Assembly (NCBI RefSeq): GCF_001414055.1
Contig: NZ_CP013002.1
Location: 3,720,001-3,784,000, forward strand
Origin: Caulobacter henricii
GTDB taxonomy: Bacteria; Pseudomonadota; Alphaproteobacteria; Caulobacterales; Caulobacteraceae
DNA length: 64,000 bases
Reading direction: 5' to 3'
Below are positions 16,631 through 25,737 of this stretch, piece by piece. A program made the position numbers and the translations under genes. The notes beneath the pieces are model-generated. The model ran no database searches. It saw nothing but the letters and a program-made list of their open reading frames with translations, and was not told where the DNA came from. How positions within the stretch are numbered: position 1 is the stretch's first letter; each line of letters begins with the position of its first letter.

Positions 16631-16661
16631 CCAGGAATCCTGATGCGGATCAGGATGTAGG
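16627..16661 (+). repeat. tesB 3'-tail, right copy of a direct repeat
   Basis: Thirty-one bases at 16631-16661 match the tesB end (15734-15765) at 29 of 32 aligned columns. The copy is not part of a thioesterase gene. The stop codon of the convergent Nudix gene (16650-16652, complement) lies within it, so the Nudix C-terminus (HAPTS) is partly encoded by this copy. Confidence 0.8.
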
Positions 16662-17231
16662 CGCGTGCACCAGGCCGATTGACGCCACGCCGGCCTGGAC
16701 CAGGCCGCGCAGCAGCGAGCCGACCTGCATGCCGACGGTCAATTCGCCGGCCAGGGCCATGCGCAGCACCTCGGCGGCCGGAACCCAGAGCCTTTCGATC
16801 CGCTCGGTCGGATCGTCCCTGGGCTCGGCGACCTGGGTCACCTGACGGGCCAGGACGATGTGCGTGCGGTTGGAATGGGTGCCGGCGTTCGGACGGGTTT
16901 CACCGACAAGGGTCAGAACCCCGACGCATCCGGTCTCTTCAAGCAGTTCCCGCCTGGCGGTGTGAAGCGGATCGGTATCGGTCGGCTCCATGCCGCCGGC
17001 GGGCAGTTCGAGCGACATTCCGCCCAGGCCATGCCGGTACTGCCTGACCAGCAAAACCTTGTCAGCGGCGTCGAGCGCGATGACCTCGACCCAGTCCGGA
17101 TAGTCCAGAACGTAATAGGGGGCGATCACCACGCCCTCGTCAGTGACGCAGTCGTCAGCGCGAAGGCTGATCCAGCGATCCCTGTGAACATAGCGCGAGG
17201 CGGTGACCCGCCATGTGCCGTCGCTCGCCAT
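16650..17231 (-). CDS. Nudix hydrolase, ADP-ribose pyrophosphatase-like
   Basis: A 193-residue Nudix enzyme. The Nudix box is GGMEPTDTDPLHTARRELLEETGC: the RELLEETG core is intact, but the first Glu of the canonical G-x5-E-x7-REUxEExGU spacing is Thr here. ELPAGG before the box and VRQYRHGLGGMSLE are typical of ADP-ribose pyrophosphatases. It probably cleaves nucleoside diphosphate-linked compounds. It follows rimM by 29 bases in the same direction, in the place where trmD often stands. Its stop lies inside the duplicated tesB tail, so the insertion event may have altered the last residues. Confidence 0.87.
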   Translation of the reverse strand: MASDGTWRVTASRYVHRDRWISLRADDCVTDEGVVIAPYYVLDYPDWVEVIALDAADKVLLVRQYRHGLGGMSLELPAGGMEPTDTDPLHTARRELLEETGCVGVLTLVGETRPNAGTHSNRTHIVLARQVTQVAEPRDDPTERIERLWVPAAEVLRMALAGELTVGMQVGSLLRGLVQAGVASIGLVHAPTS

Positions 17232-17260
17232 GGTCCGGGACCTCCTGCAATGGGCGGCTG

Positions 17261-17851
17261 TCAGTCGTAGTGACGCTCGGCGCCGTCGTCTTCAGCCTCA
17301 GCCGCCGGTCCCTCGGCCCCCCCCACCAGGGCGGGGGGATCGGCCAGGATCAGACGCTCGGCGAGCTTCACCTCGGGCACGGCGGCGCGGGTGAAGGGCA
17401 GGAACCAGGTCTGGCCGCCCAGGGCGGGCTGGATCTCGAGCAGGTCGCCGGCCCCGAAATTCTGCACGCTCTTGACCGAGCCCAGCAGGGCGTTGTCGGA
17501 AACATGGCGCACGGGCAGGCCGACCAGATCGGTCAGATAGAATTCGTCCTCGTCGGGTTCGGGCAAGGCCGAGCGGGGGACATAGAGCCTCAGACCGCGC
17601 AGGGCGTCAGCGGCTTCCTTGGTCTCGATCCCCGGGCAGCGGGCCACAAGGCCTTCCTTGGCGACGCGGGCTGACGTGATCGTCAGGGCGTGGGAGCCAT
17701 CCTGGCGCAGCAGGGCCTTGAAGCCGGCGAGGCTTTTCGGATCTTCGGTATAGGTCGTGATCTTGACGTCGCCACGCACGCCGAAGCCGCCGGCAACGCG
17801 GCCGACCAGGATCAGGCTGACAGGAGGTTGCGGGCTCATGGGCAGGGGCAT
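17261..17851 (-). CDS. rimM: Ribosome maturation factor RimM
   Basis: A 196-residue RimM protein that binds S19 and helps mature the 16S rRNA 3' domain. LVGRVAGGFGVRGDVKI is the N-terminal RimM barrel, and DEFYLTDLVGLPVR and LLEIQP.LGGQTWFLPF mark the C-terminal PRC-barrel domain. The last 25 residues are acidic (EDDGAERHYD). The start could be 17851 or 17839 (MSPQPP). It lies 42 bases after rpsP in the ffh-rpsP-rimM order common in alphaproteobacteria. The usual next genes, trmD and rplS, are not downstream. Confidence 0.92.
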   Translation of the reverse strand: MPLPMSPQPPVSLILVGRVAGGFGVRGDVKITTYTEDPKSLAGFKALLRQDGSHALTITSARVAKEGLVARCPGIETKEAADALRGLRLYVPRSALPEPDEDEFYLTDLVGLPVRHVSDNALLGSVKSVQNFGAGDLLEIQPALGGQTWFLPFTRAAVPEVKLAERLILADPPALVGGAEGPAAEAEDDGAERHYD

Positions 17852-17893
17852 GGCCGTCCCGGTGCGGACACCGGGACGGCGACCTCAAAGGCC

Positions 17894-18412
17894 TTAGCCT
17901 TCGGTGGTTTCTTCAGCGGCCGGAGCGGCTTCGGCCGGAGCCTCTTCCGCAGCCGGAGCAGCAGCCGCTTCAGCGGCGGCAGCGGCTTCAGCTTCAGCAG
18001 CAGCCTTGGCGTCTTCCTTGGCCTGGGCAGCGGCGGCGGCGGCGTCTTCAGCAGCCTTCACTTCAGCGGCCTTGCGGTCTTCTTCGCGCTGGGCGCGCTC
18101 GGTGATGCGCTCCTGGGCCTTCTTGCCCGGAGCACCCTTTTCCGGGTTGTTGCCGTGGGTCCACGAGCCGATGCCCTGGGCGGCGAGGAAGCGCGCCACG
18201 CGCTCGGTCGGCTGGGCGCCCTTGGCGATCCAGGCCTGGATCGACTCGATCTTCAGGGTGACGCGAGCGGCATCGTCCTTCTTGAGGAGCGGGTTGTAGG
18301 TGCCGACCTTTTCGATGAAACGGCCATCGCGCGGCGAGTGGCTGTCAGCAACGACGATCGAGTAGTACGGGCGCTTCTTGGCGCCGCCACGGGCGAGACG
18401 GATCTTCAGCAT
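17894..18412 (-). CDS. rpsP: 30S ribosomal protein S16 with long Ala/Glu tail
   Basis: A 172-residue S16 protein. Residues 1-85 are classic S16 ([43 protein letters not shown]). From about residue 110 a tail of some 60 residues is built almost only of Ala and Glu with Pro and Lys ([20 protein letters not shown]), making the protein about twice the usual bacterial S16 length. Such Ala-rich extensions occur in alphaproteobacterial S16, but this one is long. It is 24 bases downstream of ffh and co-transcribed with it. Confidence 0.95.
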   Translation of the reverse strand: MLKIRLARGGAKKRPYYSIVVADSHSPRDGRFIEKVGTYNPLLKKDDAARVTLKIESIQAWIAKGAQPTERVARFLAAQGIGSWTHGNNPEKGAPGKKAQERITERAQREEDRKAAEVKAAEDAAAAAAQAKEDAKAAAEAEAAAAAEAAAAPAAEEAPAEAAPAAEETTEG

Positions 18413-18436
18413 TTGGGCAGTCCTTGAGTTCGAGTT

Positions 18437-19954
18437 CTATTTCTTGAACGGGTTGAAACCGGGTGGCAGGCCGCCACCCAGGCCGGAAAGGAGGTTCGGC
18501 TTGGCGTCACCGCCGCCGAGACCGGGAAGACCCGGCAGGCCTCCCGCGGAATTCTGTTCGGGCTGGGCGACCTTGCCGCCGCCCATGGCCTTGAGACGGG
18601 ACATGTCGCCGCCGCCCATCATGCCGGCCATGCGGGCCAGGCCCTTGCCGCCGTCCTTGGACATGGCCTTGAACATGTCGGCCATCTGGCGGTGCTGCTT
18701 GAGCAGGCGGTTGACCTCGGCGACGTCCACCCCGGCACCGGCCGCGATACGACGCTTGCGCGAGGCGGCCAGGATGTCAGGCTTCTTGCGCTCCAGCTTG
18801 GTCATCGAGCTGATGATCGCCTGCTGGCGGCGGAACACCCGGTCGTCGATGCCGCTTTCGGCGATCTGCTTCTTGACCTTCTGGACCCCCGGCAGGAGGC
18901 CCATAATGCCTTCCATGCCGCCCATCTTCTGCATCTGGGCCAGCTGCGACGACAGGTCGTTCAGGTCGAACTGGCCCTTGGCCAGCTTCTTGGCCATGCG
19001 CTCGGCTTCGGCCTGGTCGAGGTCCTGGGCGGCACGCTCGACCAGGGCGACGACGTCACCCTGACCGAGGATCCGGCCCGCAACCCGGCGGGCGTCGAAC
19101 ACGTCGAGGGCATCGATCTTCTCGCCGGCCCCGAGGAACTTGATCGGCAGGCCGGTGACATGGCGCATCGACAGCGCCGCGCCGCCGCGACCGTCGCCGT
19201 CGGCGCGGGTCAGGATCAGCCCGGTCAGCGGCAGGCGCTCGTGGAAGGCCTTGGCGGTGCGGACAGCGTCCTGACCGGTCAGGCTGTCGGCGACCAGCAG
19301 GGTCTCGGTCGGGGTGGCGATGCGGGCGATTTCCGCCGCCTCGCTCATCATCGCCTCGTCCAGGGTCGTGCGGCCGGCGGTGTCGAGGATCAGGACGTCG
19401 TAGCCGCCGAGGCGCGCGGCGCTCATGGCGCGCTTGGCGATATCGACGGCGCTCTGGCCGGCGACGATCGGCAGGCTCTCGACCTCGACCTGTTTGGCCA
19501 GCAGGGCCAGCTGTTCCATGGCCGCCGGGCGGCGGGTATCGAGCGAGGCGACCAGCACCTTCTTGCGCTCGTTCTTGGAGAGACGCAGGGCCAGCTTGCC
19601 CGTGGTGGTCGTCTTGCCCGAGCCCTGCAGGCCGGTCATCAGAATCACCGACGGCGGGTTCAGGGCCAGGTTCAGGCCGGTCGGAACCTCGCCACCCAGC
19701 ATGTCGACCAGGCCGTCATAGACGATCTTGACCACCTGGTCGGCCGGCTTGACCGAACGGATGACGGACTCGCCCGAGGCCAGCTCCTTGGCCTTGCTGA
19801 TGAAGTCCTTGACCACCGGCAGGGCGACATCGGCTTCCAGCAGGGCGACGCGGACCTCGCGCAGCGCCTCGTCGATGTCCTTTTCGGACAGCACGCCGCG
19901 ACCGCCGAGGCGGTCGAATACGCCGGAGAGCCGCTCTGTAAGGCCGTCGAACAT
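18437..19954 (-). CDS. ffh: Signal recognition particle protein Ffh
   Basis: A 505-residue SRP54 GTPase. The N domain occupies residues 1-90; the G domain has the P-loop GLQGSGKTTTTGKLA, DTAGR, the TRADGDGRGG segment and GAGEKIDALDVF. The Met- and Gly-rich M domain that binds 4.5S RNA and signal peptides covers roughly 325-505, ending in a Gly/Pro-rich tail. It targets nascent membrane proteins to FtsY (39748-40689 in this window). It is the first gene of the ffh-rpsP-rimM unit. A strong hairpin lies in its 5' upstream region. Confidence 0.97.
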   Translation of the reverse strand: MFDGLTERLSGVFDRLGGRGVLSEKDIDEALREVRVALLEADVALPVVKDFISKAKELASGESVIRSVKPADQVVKIVYDGLVDMLGGEVPTGLNLALNPPSVILMTGLQGSGKTTTTGKLALRLSKNERKKVLVASLDTRRPAAMEQLALLAKQVEVESLPIVAGQSAVDIAKRAMSAARLGGYDVLILDTAGRTTLDEAMMSEAAEIARIATPTETLLVADSLTGQDAVRTAKAFHERLPLTGLILTRADGDGRGGAALSMRHVTGLPIKFLGAGEKIDALDVFDARRVAGRILGQGDVVALVERAAQDLDQAEAERMAKKLAKGQFDLNDLSSQLAQMQKMGGMEGIMGLLPGVQKVKKQIAESGIDDRVFRRQQAIISSMTKLERKKPDILAASRKRRIAAGAGVDVAEVNRLLKQHRQMADMFKAMSKDGGKGLARMAGMMGGGDMSRLKAMGGGKVAQPEQNSAGGLPGLPGLGGGDAKPNLLSGLGGGLPPGFNPFKK

Positions 19955-19993
19955 GTCGAACCCTGGTTAAGACTACAGACCAAACGCAATCAG

Positions 19994-20021
19994 CCCCCAT
20001 GGACGATCACGTCGATGGGGG
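19994..20021. other. 12-bp hairpin in the ffh/methyltransferase intergenic region
   Basis: CCCCCATGGACG at 19994-20005 pairs with CGTCGATGGGGG at 20010-20021 with one mismatch, around a four-base loop. It lies in the 275-base gap between the divergent ffh and methyltransferase genes, 40 bases before the ffh start. No T-run follows on either side. It could be a 5' leader element of ffh or a protein-binding palindrome. Nothing else stands out in 20022-20229. Confidence 0.45.
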
Positions 20022-20229
20022 TCCTCGCCGTCCTCGTCCGGATGGATCCTGCGCTAACAGGCCGGGGTCGTGACGGTAGAGGCGCTGCTGATGAAGCGCC
20101 GGAAGGCGCGCCTTATGCACAGAAAAGGCGAGAGAGTCAAAGCGTGACCTCGGGCCATGGGTCTGGACAAGCCGGCGGACCGTCGTTCAGGGTCACGCTA
20201 CAAGCCCGATAACCGCACAAGGAGCCTGA

Positions 20230-20997
20230 ATGGCCCCGACCACCCGGCCCTACTATTCCAGCAAGGGCCTCTCGGCGGTTCACTATGATCTGCTGACGGC
20301 TGCCGACAAAAAGCTGTCGGGTGATCTTGAGGTCTATGCCGGGCTCGCCAGCGGCCCCAGCCAGATTCTCGAGCTCGGGGCCGGAACGGGCCGGATCGCC
20401 CTGGACCTCGCCGGGCGCGGCCATTCCGTGCTCGGTCTCGACATTGCGCCTGCCATGCTCGACCAGGCCGAAACCAAACGAAAAGCCCTGGACCCGGAAA
20501 CAGCCTCCCGCCTTCGGTTCAAGCTGGGCGACATGGCCTCTTTGGCGCTCGGCGAGACTTTTGATCTCGTGCTCTGCACCTATTTCACCCTGGCCCATGT
20601 GCCGGCCGGTGCGGCCTGGAAGAATACCTTCAGGGGTGTGGCCAAGCACCTGAAGCCGGGTGGACTGGCGGCCTTTCACCTGCCGGTGGAAGAGCGGATG
20701 CGGGAACCGCCGCCGCCGTCCGACAAACCGGTTTTCCTGCATGCCCTCGAGGGCGGCGGTCACGTCGCGCTCTACATCCTGGAGCATGGCTACAATCCCA
20801 AGCTCGGGCGGATGGATCTGGTGCTCGACTTCGTGACCAGGGCCGCCCCCGGGGCTGTGGCGACGCACAGCCACGAGCGGCTAACCTATTATCTGGCCGA
20901 CCCTGTTCCCTTCGCCGAAGCGGCGGGACTGCAGGTCGCGATGGCCCCGATCGATATCAACGGCGTCGGGGCCATCCACGTCTTTTGTAAGCTCTAG
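20230..20997 (+). CDS. Class I SAM-dependent methyltransferase
   Basis: A 255-residue methyltransferase. SAM-binding motif I is ILELGAGTGRIALDLAGRG near residue 45, motif II ends in the acidic GLDIAPAML, and the motif IV region is LVLCTYFTLAHV. KHLKPGGLAAFHLPV is motif VI. The C-terminal 80 residues form a beta-rich domain that likely sets specificity. Substrate is unknown. The start follows AAGGAG at about 20218. Its stop overlaps the convergent DUF1993 gene by four bases. Confidence 0.85.
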   Translation: MAPTTRPYYSSKGLSAVHYDLLTAADKKLSGDLEVYAGLASGPSQILELGAGTGRIALDLAGRGHSVLGLDIAPAMLDQAETKRKALDPETASRLRFKLGDMASLALGETFDLVLCTYFTLAHVPAGAAWKNTFRGVAKHLKPGGLAAFHLPVEERMREPPPPSDKPVFLHALEGGGHVALYILEHGYNPKLGRMDLVLDFVTRAAPGAVATHSHERLTYYLADPVPFAEAAGLQVAMAPIDINGVGAIHVFCKL

Positions 20998-21500
20998 ACG
21001 GTGCCCAGATAGTCGCGCTTGCCGACCTCGACACCATTGTGGCGCAGGATCGCGTAGGCAGTGGTCAGGTGGAAGAAGAAGTTGGGCTGCGCCTGGCCCT
21101 GGAAATAGGCCAGGCCCTTGACCACGCTGGTCTCGCCGCGACGGGTCAGGGCGATGTCGCGATCCTCGGCACCGGCAAAGGCGGCCGGATCCAGACCCTC
21201 AACATAGGCGATGGCCCGGTCGATGCGGGCGATCAGTTCGGCAAAGCTGGTCTCCACGTCATCCCAGGCCGGAACCTCCTCACCCGCCAGCCGCGCGCTG
21301 CAGCCCTTGGCGAAGTCCGTGGCGATCTGCACCTGGCGCAGCAGCGGGAACATGTCGGGATAGAGCCGGGCCTTCAGCAGGGCTTCGGGATCCCAGCCCC
21401 TGGCCTCGACCTGGGCGGCGGTCTTGGTCAGGACGCCCTTCAGACCCTTCAGGCCCTGGATGAAGACGGGAACGCTGGCCTGATGGATGGAAATCGACAT
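20994..21500 (-). CDS. DUF1993 family protein
   Basis: A 168-residue DUF1993 protein. SIHQASVPVFIQGLKGLKGVL opens the four-helix core, LYPDMFPLLRQVQIATDFAKG is the family hallmark, and PNFFFHLTTAYAILRHNGVEVGKRDYLG closes it. The fold resembles DinB-like helical bundles, but no metal-binding His triad is obvious. Function unknown. The start at 21500 is taken because the family begins MSISI/H; longer upstream frames are not supported. It is monocistronic and convergent with the methyltransferase. Confidence 0.88.
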   Translation of the reverse strand: MSISIHQASVPVFIQGLKGLKGVLTKTAAQVEARGWDPEALLKARLYPDMFPLLRQVQIATDFAKGCSARLAGEEVPAWDDVETSFAELIARIDRAIAYVEGLDPAAFAGAEDRDIALTRRGETSVVKGLAYFQGQAQPNFFFHLTTAYAILRHNGVEVGKRDYLGTV

Positions 21501-21620
21501 GGAAGCTCCGCTTGAACGTGTGGCGCACAGATAGGGCGGGCGATGCCCGAGGGGAAGCGGGGAACGCGCGACGGTCACCGGGGGTTTAGGGAGCTCCAGT
21601 TCACGCCATGAGGTCTCCCC

Positions 21621-22052
21621 ATGAAAGTCAGCGATGCCATGACCAGCCAGGTCTCGACCGCAGCCCCGACCGACTCCATCCGCCACGTGGCCCAGGTGAT
21701 GGCTCATATCGACAGCGGCGTGGTGCCCGTAGTCGAGGGCGGCAAGGTGATCGGCTTGGTTACGGACCGCGACATCGTCCTGCGGGTGGTCGCCGAGGGG
21801 CAAAGCCTCGACTCGCCGATCTCGGAGGCCATGTCAGTCGGCGAAGTGCTGAGCGTCAGGGAAGACGACGTCCTGGCCGACGCGACCGCCAAGATGTCCA
21901 GCCACCAGGTCCGCCGACTGGTGGTGCTGAACGACGCCGGGGTCCTGAGCGGCATCCTGTCGCTGGGCGACGTCGCCAAGGACTACGGTGCCAAACAGGT
22001 CGGCAAGACGCTGGAAGACATCTCGGCCGAAACGGGTGCCGCGCCGCACTGA
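21621..22052 (+). CDS. Tandem CBS-domain protein
   Basis: A 143-residue protein consisting of two CBS repeats and nothing else. Repeat one is MKVSDAMTSQVSTAAPTDSI to VIGLVTDRDIVLRVVAEG, repeat two ISEAMSVGEVLSVREDD to LSGILSLGDVAKD. Such stand-alone CBS pairs bind adenine nucleotides (AMP, ATP or SAM) and regulate partner proteins. No partner is adjacent. The start at 21621 is preceded by GAGGTC. It converges on mdh with a terminator between them. Confidence 0.9.
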   Translation: MKVSDAMTSQVSTAAPTDSIRHVAQVMAHIDSGVVPVVEGGKVIGLVTDRDIVLRVVAEGQSLDSPISEAMSVGEVLSVREDDVLADATAKMSSHQVRRLVVLNDAGVLSGILSLGDVAKDYGAKQVGKTLEDISAETGAAPH

Positions 22053-22064
22053 GGTGTGCCGCCA

Positions 22065-22097
22065 GAAAAAAGGGCGGCCCCTCGCGGAGCCGCCCTT
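22065..22097 (-). terminator. Intrinsic terminator of mdh (shared with the CBS gene)
   Basis: AAGGGCGGC at 22070-22078 pairs with GCCGCCCTT at 22089-22097. Read on the minus strand the stem is followed by six or more T (the A-run at 22065-22071), a classic intrinsic terminator for mdh. In the other direction it follows the CBS gene stop by 18 bases without a T-run. Confidence 0.85.
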
Positions 22098-22120
22098 CAA
22101 TACTCGGTTTGTTTTAACGC

Positions 22121-23125
<1,005 letters not shown>

Positions 23126-23215
23126 CTAGACCCATGACGCCCAAGCCTCAAGCCCCCTTCCCCGTTTCGCTGCACTGCGGCAAGACTGTCTGAACGATGA
23201 TAAGGACGCGCAGGG

Positions 23216-24265
23216 ATGAGCAAGACCGATCCAGGCCACTATTTCGAGGACTTCCGGCTGGGTCAGGTGCTGGTGCACGCCACGCCGCGGACCGTCACGG
23301 CCGGCGATGTGGCGCTCTACACCGCCTTTTACGGCCCGCGCTTTTCGCTGTTCTCGTCAGACGAGGTCGCCCGGGCCAGCGGCCTGCCTGCAGCGCCGGT
23401 CGACCCGCTGATCGCCTTCCACATCGTGTTCGGCAAGACCGTACCGGACATCAGCCTCAATGCCGTGGCCAATCTGGGCTATGCCGAAGGCCTGTTCCTG
23501 GCCCCCGTCTATCCGGGCGATACGCTGATGGCCGAGTCCGAGGTGATCGGACTGAAGGAAAACTCCAACCGCAAGACCGGCGTCGTCTATGTGCGCACAA
23601 CCGGCACCAACCAGCGGGGCGAGGCCGTGCTGCGCTATGTGCGCTGGGTGATGGTGCGCAAGCGCTCGGCCGAGGCGGAGGTGGCCGAGCAGGCGACGCC
23701 GAAACTGGCCGAGGCCGTGGCCGCCAGCGATCTGATCATCCCCGCGACCCTCGACTTCTCCAAATACGACTACGCCCTGGGCGGCGCGCCTCATGCCTAC
23801 GAGGACTATGAGATCGGCGAGAAGATCGACCATGTCGACGGCATGGCCATCGAGGAGGCCGAGCACGCCATGGCCACGCGGCTGTGGCAGAACACCGCCA
23901 AGGTCCATTTCAACCAGTTCGAACGCGCCAAGGACCCGTCGGGCCGACGCCTCGTCTATGGCGGTGTGGTGATCTCGACCGCCAAGGCCCTGTCGTTCAA
24001 CGGCCTGCAGAACGCCGGCCTGATCCTGGCGATCAATGGCGGCCGCCATGTCAGCCCCTATTTCGCCGGGGCCACGGTGTTCGCCTGGAGCGAGGTTCTG
24101 GACAAGGCCGACCTCGGCGGCGGCGTCGGGGCGCTGCGCCTGCGGCTGGTGGCGACCAAGGACCGGCCCTGCGACGACTTCCCCGGCAAGGACGAGGCCG
24201 GTACCTACAACGAGCAGGTCATCCTCGACTTCGACTATTGGGCGGCGGTGCCGAAACGTGGCTGA
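23216..24265 (+). CDS. MaoC-family double-hotdog dehydratase, mesaconyl-CoA hydratase-like
   Basis: A 349-residue protein of two hotdog modules. The N-terminal half has GHYFEDFRLGQVLVHATPRTV and DVALYTAFYGPRF; the C-terminal half has HAYEDYEIGEKIDHVDGMAI and AKVHFNQFERAKDPSGRRLVYGG. This arrangement matches mesaconyl-CoA hydratase (beta-methylmalyl-CoA dehydratase) of the ethylmalonyl-CoA pathway and related enzymes. A CitE-type acyl-CoA lyase gene nearby (25738-26613) would make or split the methylmalyl-CoA product, which supports the idea, but the rest of that pathway is not in the window. The next gene starts inside its 3' end. Confidence 0.8.
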   Translation: MSKTDPGHYFEDFRLGQVLVHATPRTVTAGDVALYTAFYGPRFSLFSSDEVARASGLPAAPVDPLIAFHIVFGKTVPDISLNAVANLGYAEGLFLAPVYPGDTLMAESEVIGLKENSNRKTGVVYVRTTGTNQRGEAVLRYVRWVMVRKRSAEAEVAEQATPKLAEAVAASDLIIPATLDFSKYDYALGGAPHAYEDYEIGEKIDHVDGMAIEEAEHAMATRLWQNTAKVHFNQFERAKDPSGRRLVYGGVVISTAKALSFNGLQNAGLILAINGGRHVSPYFAGATVFAWSEVLDKADLGGGVGALRLRLVATKDRPCDDFPGKDEAGTYNEQVILDFDYWAAVPKRG

Positions 24266-24689
24266 GTTCCGGCTCGACCCTGCCTTTGTCGCGACGGCCG
24301 CCGCGCTCGGCGACCTGCCCCTGTGCCATGCACGGCTGCAGCTGGACGCGCGGTATCCGTGGATCGTGCTGGTCCCGCGGGTGGCTGACGCCAGCGAGCT
24401 GCATCACCTGAGCGCCGCCGAGCGGGTCCAGCTGATGGAGGAGATCGTCTGGGCCAGCGAGGCCGTCCGGACCATCGGCGGCGCGGTCGACGTCCCGGTC
24501 GACAAGCTCAATGTCGGGGCTCTGGGCAATATCACCCGGCAATTGCACATCCATGTCGTCGGACGCAGCCCTGGCGATCCGGCCTGGCCGGGGCCGGTCT
24601 GGGGTCACAGCCCCGCCGAAGCCTACCAGCCCGATGCCCTCGAAGCGGCGATCGCCGCGGCGCGTGAGAGTCTGAAGATCCAGCCCTGA
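24258..24689 (+). CDS. HIT-family nucleotide hydrolase
   Basis: A 143-residue HIT protein starting with GTG at 24258, overlapping the MaoC gene by eight bases. The active-site region is LGNITRQLHIHVVGR: the central LHIHV histidines are present, while the first His of the strict HxHxH triad is Gln, a variant seen in a group of proteobacterial HIT proteins. PLCHARLQLDARYPWIVLVPR is the N-terminal core. Members hydrolyse dinucleoside polyphosphates or nucleoside phosphoramidates. The overlap indicates co-translation with the hydratase, though no functional link is evident. Confidence 0.85.
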   Translation: MAEFRLDPAFVATAAALGDLPLCHARLQLDARYPWIVLVPRVADASELHHLSAAERVQLMEEIVWASEAVRTIGGAVDVPVDKLNVGALGNITRQLHIHVVGRSPGDPAWPGPVWGHSPAEAYQPDALEAAIAAARESLKIQP

Positions 24690-24717
24690 TCGCCTGACAG
24701 GCGGGTTGGCCGACCGG

Positions 24718-25728
24718 TCAGCGCAGGTTCGGGGCCTTGCGGGCGGTCGACTTCTTCTTGCCGGCCGTCGCCTTGCCCTTGCGGGCCGCGGTCGCCTTGG
24801 CCTTGGAGCCCTTCTTGCCCTTGGCCACGGCCTTGCCCTTGCCAGCCTTCTTGGCGGCGGCGGCGCACTTGGCCTTGGCGGCCTTGAGCGCTTTGCCGGT
24901 CTTGCCCTTGGTGGAGCAGGCCGGAGCCTTCGCAGGGGCCGCACGACTCGCTGTGGCGCGGGGCGCGCCCCAGATCACCGGCCCGCGGCCCTGGATGACA
25001 TAGCCCGGCGGCAGGCTGGGCGGGGCCTCGCGATCGGCCAGGACCGTCCGGTTGGCCTCTCCGTCATAGAGGTTGCCGCTCCAGCGGGACGTACCGGCCG
25101 GGCTGAGGGTCAGGACCGCCGTCTGGTCCAAACGCGGGCTGAACCGGACGACCAGGCTCTCGCCGGCCCGCTCAACCGACTCGATCAGGCCGGTCGAGCC
25201 CACGGCCCCGGCCCGGCGAATGTCGCGCCAGGCCCCTTCCACCGGACGAGAGTCTCCGGCCGGATCGACGAGCTGCAGGGCATAGAGGGGCAATCCATCA
25301 GCCCCATAGACCTTCCAGCCGCCGTCCAGCGGGCCCTGCAGTCCCTGGGCGGCGACGATCGAACCCTTGACCCGCATCTCATAGAGTTGCTCGGCCGGCA
25401 CATAGGTGCCCTGCGGCACAAGATGTTCGCCCGCCGCGACCGTGGGGGCCGGCGATTCCGGGGCCGGGATCGGCAAGAGAGTCGGCTTGTGGTTCGGCGG
25501 CGGCGAGGAGGGGGCCGCAATCTCTTCCTCGTCGGTGGTCTGGGGTCCGCTCTGCGAGATCAGGTCGCCGAGGGGATCGATGGCTGCCGGAACATAGGGT
25601 TCAGGCGGGGCGGGCGAGACAGCGGCGGGACGCACGGCCGCCGGCTGCGCCGGCGCCGTGGCCACAGGGGCTTCCTGGGCCAGGGCCGGCGCGGCGATCA
25701 GCGCGAAAAGAACTGCCAGGGCCCGCAT
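24718..25728 (-). CDS. Secreted protein with histone-H1-like Lys/Ala tail
   Basis: A 336-residue protein I cannot assign. A signal peptide is clear (MRALAVLFALIAAPALAQE, cleavage after ALA). Residues 20-90 are Pro/Ala-rich and disordered; a central domain of about 150 residues contains GGWKVYGADGLPLYALQLVDPAGDSRPVEGAWRD-type beta strands. From about residue 265 the tail is almost only Lys, Ala, Gly and Thr (KGKAVAKGKKGSKAKATA), as in histone H1 or bacterial nucleoid-associated tails. A highly cationic tail on an exported protein might bind peptidoglycan, teichoic-like polymers or extracellular DNA. It lies just upstream of no other gene in its direction except the lyase 10 bases before it. 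Confidence 0.75.
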   Translation of the reverse strand: MRALAVLFALIAAPALAQEAPVATAPAQPAAVRPAAVSPAPPEPYVPAAIDPLGDLISQSGPQTTDEEEIAAPSSPPPNHKPTLLPIPAPESPAPTVAAGEHLVPQGTYVPAEQLYEMRVKGSIVAAQGLQGPLDGGWKVYGADGLPLYALQLVDPAGDSRPVEGAWRDIRRAGAVGSTGLIESVERAGESLVVRFSPRLDQTAVLTLSPAGTSRWSGNLYDGEANRTVLADREAPPSLPPGYVIQGRGPVIWGAPRATASRAAPAKAPACSTKGKTGKALKAAKAKCAAAAKKAGKGKAVAKGKKGSKAKATAARKGKATAGKKKSTARKAPNLR

Positions 25729-25737
25729 CAGACTGTC

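Noticed and set aside
19955..20229. 4.5S SRP RNA gene next to ffh
   Set aside because: The conserved SRP RNA tetraloop and asymmetric-loop sequences are absent; only a simple hairpin is present.
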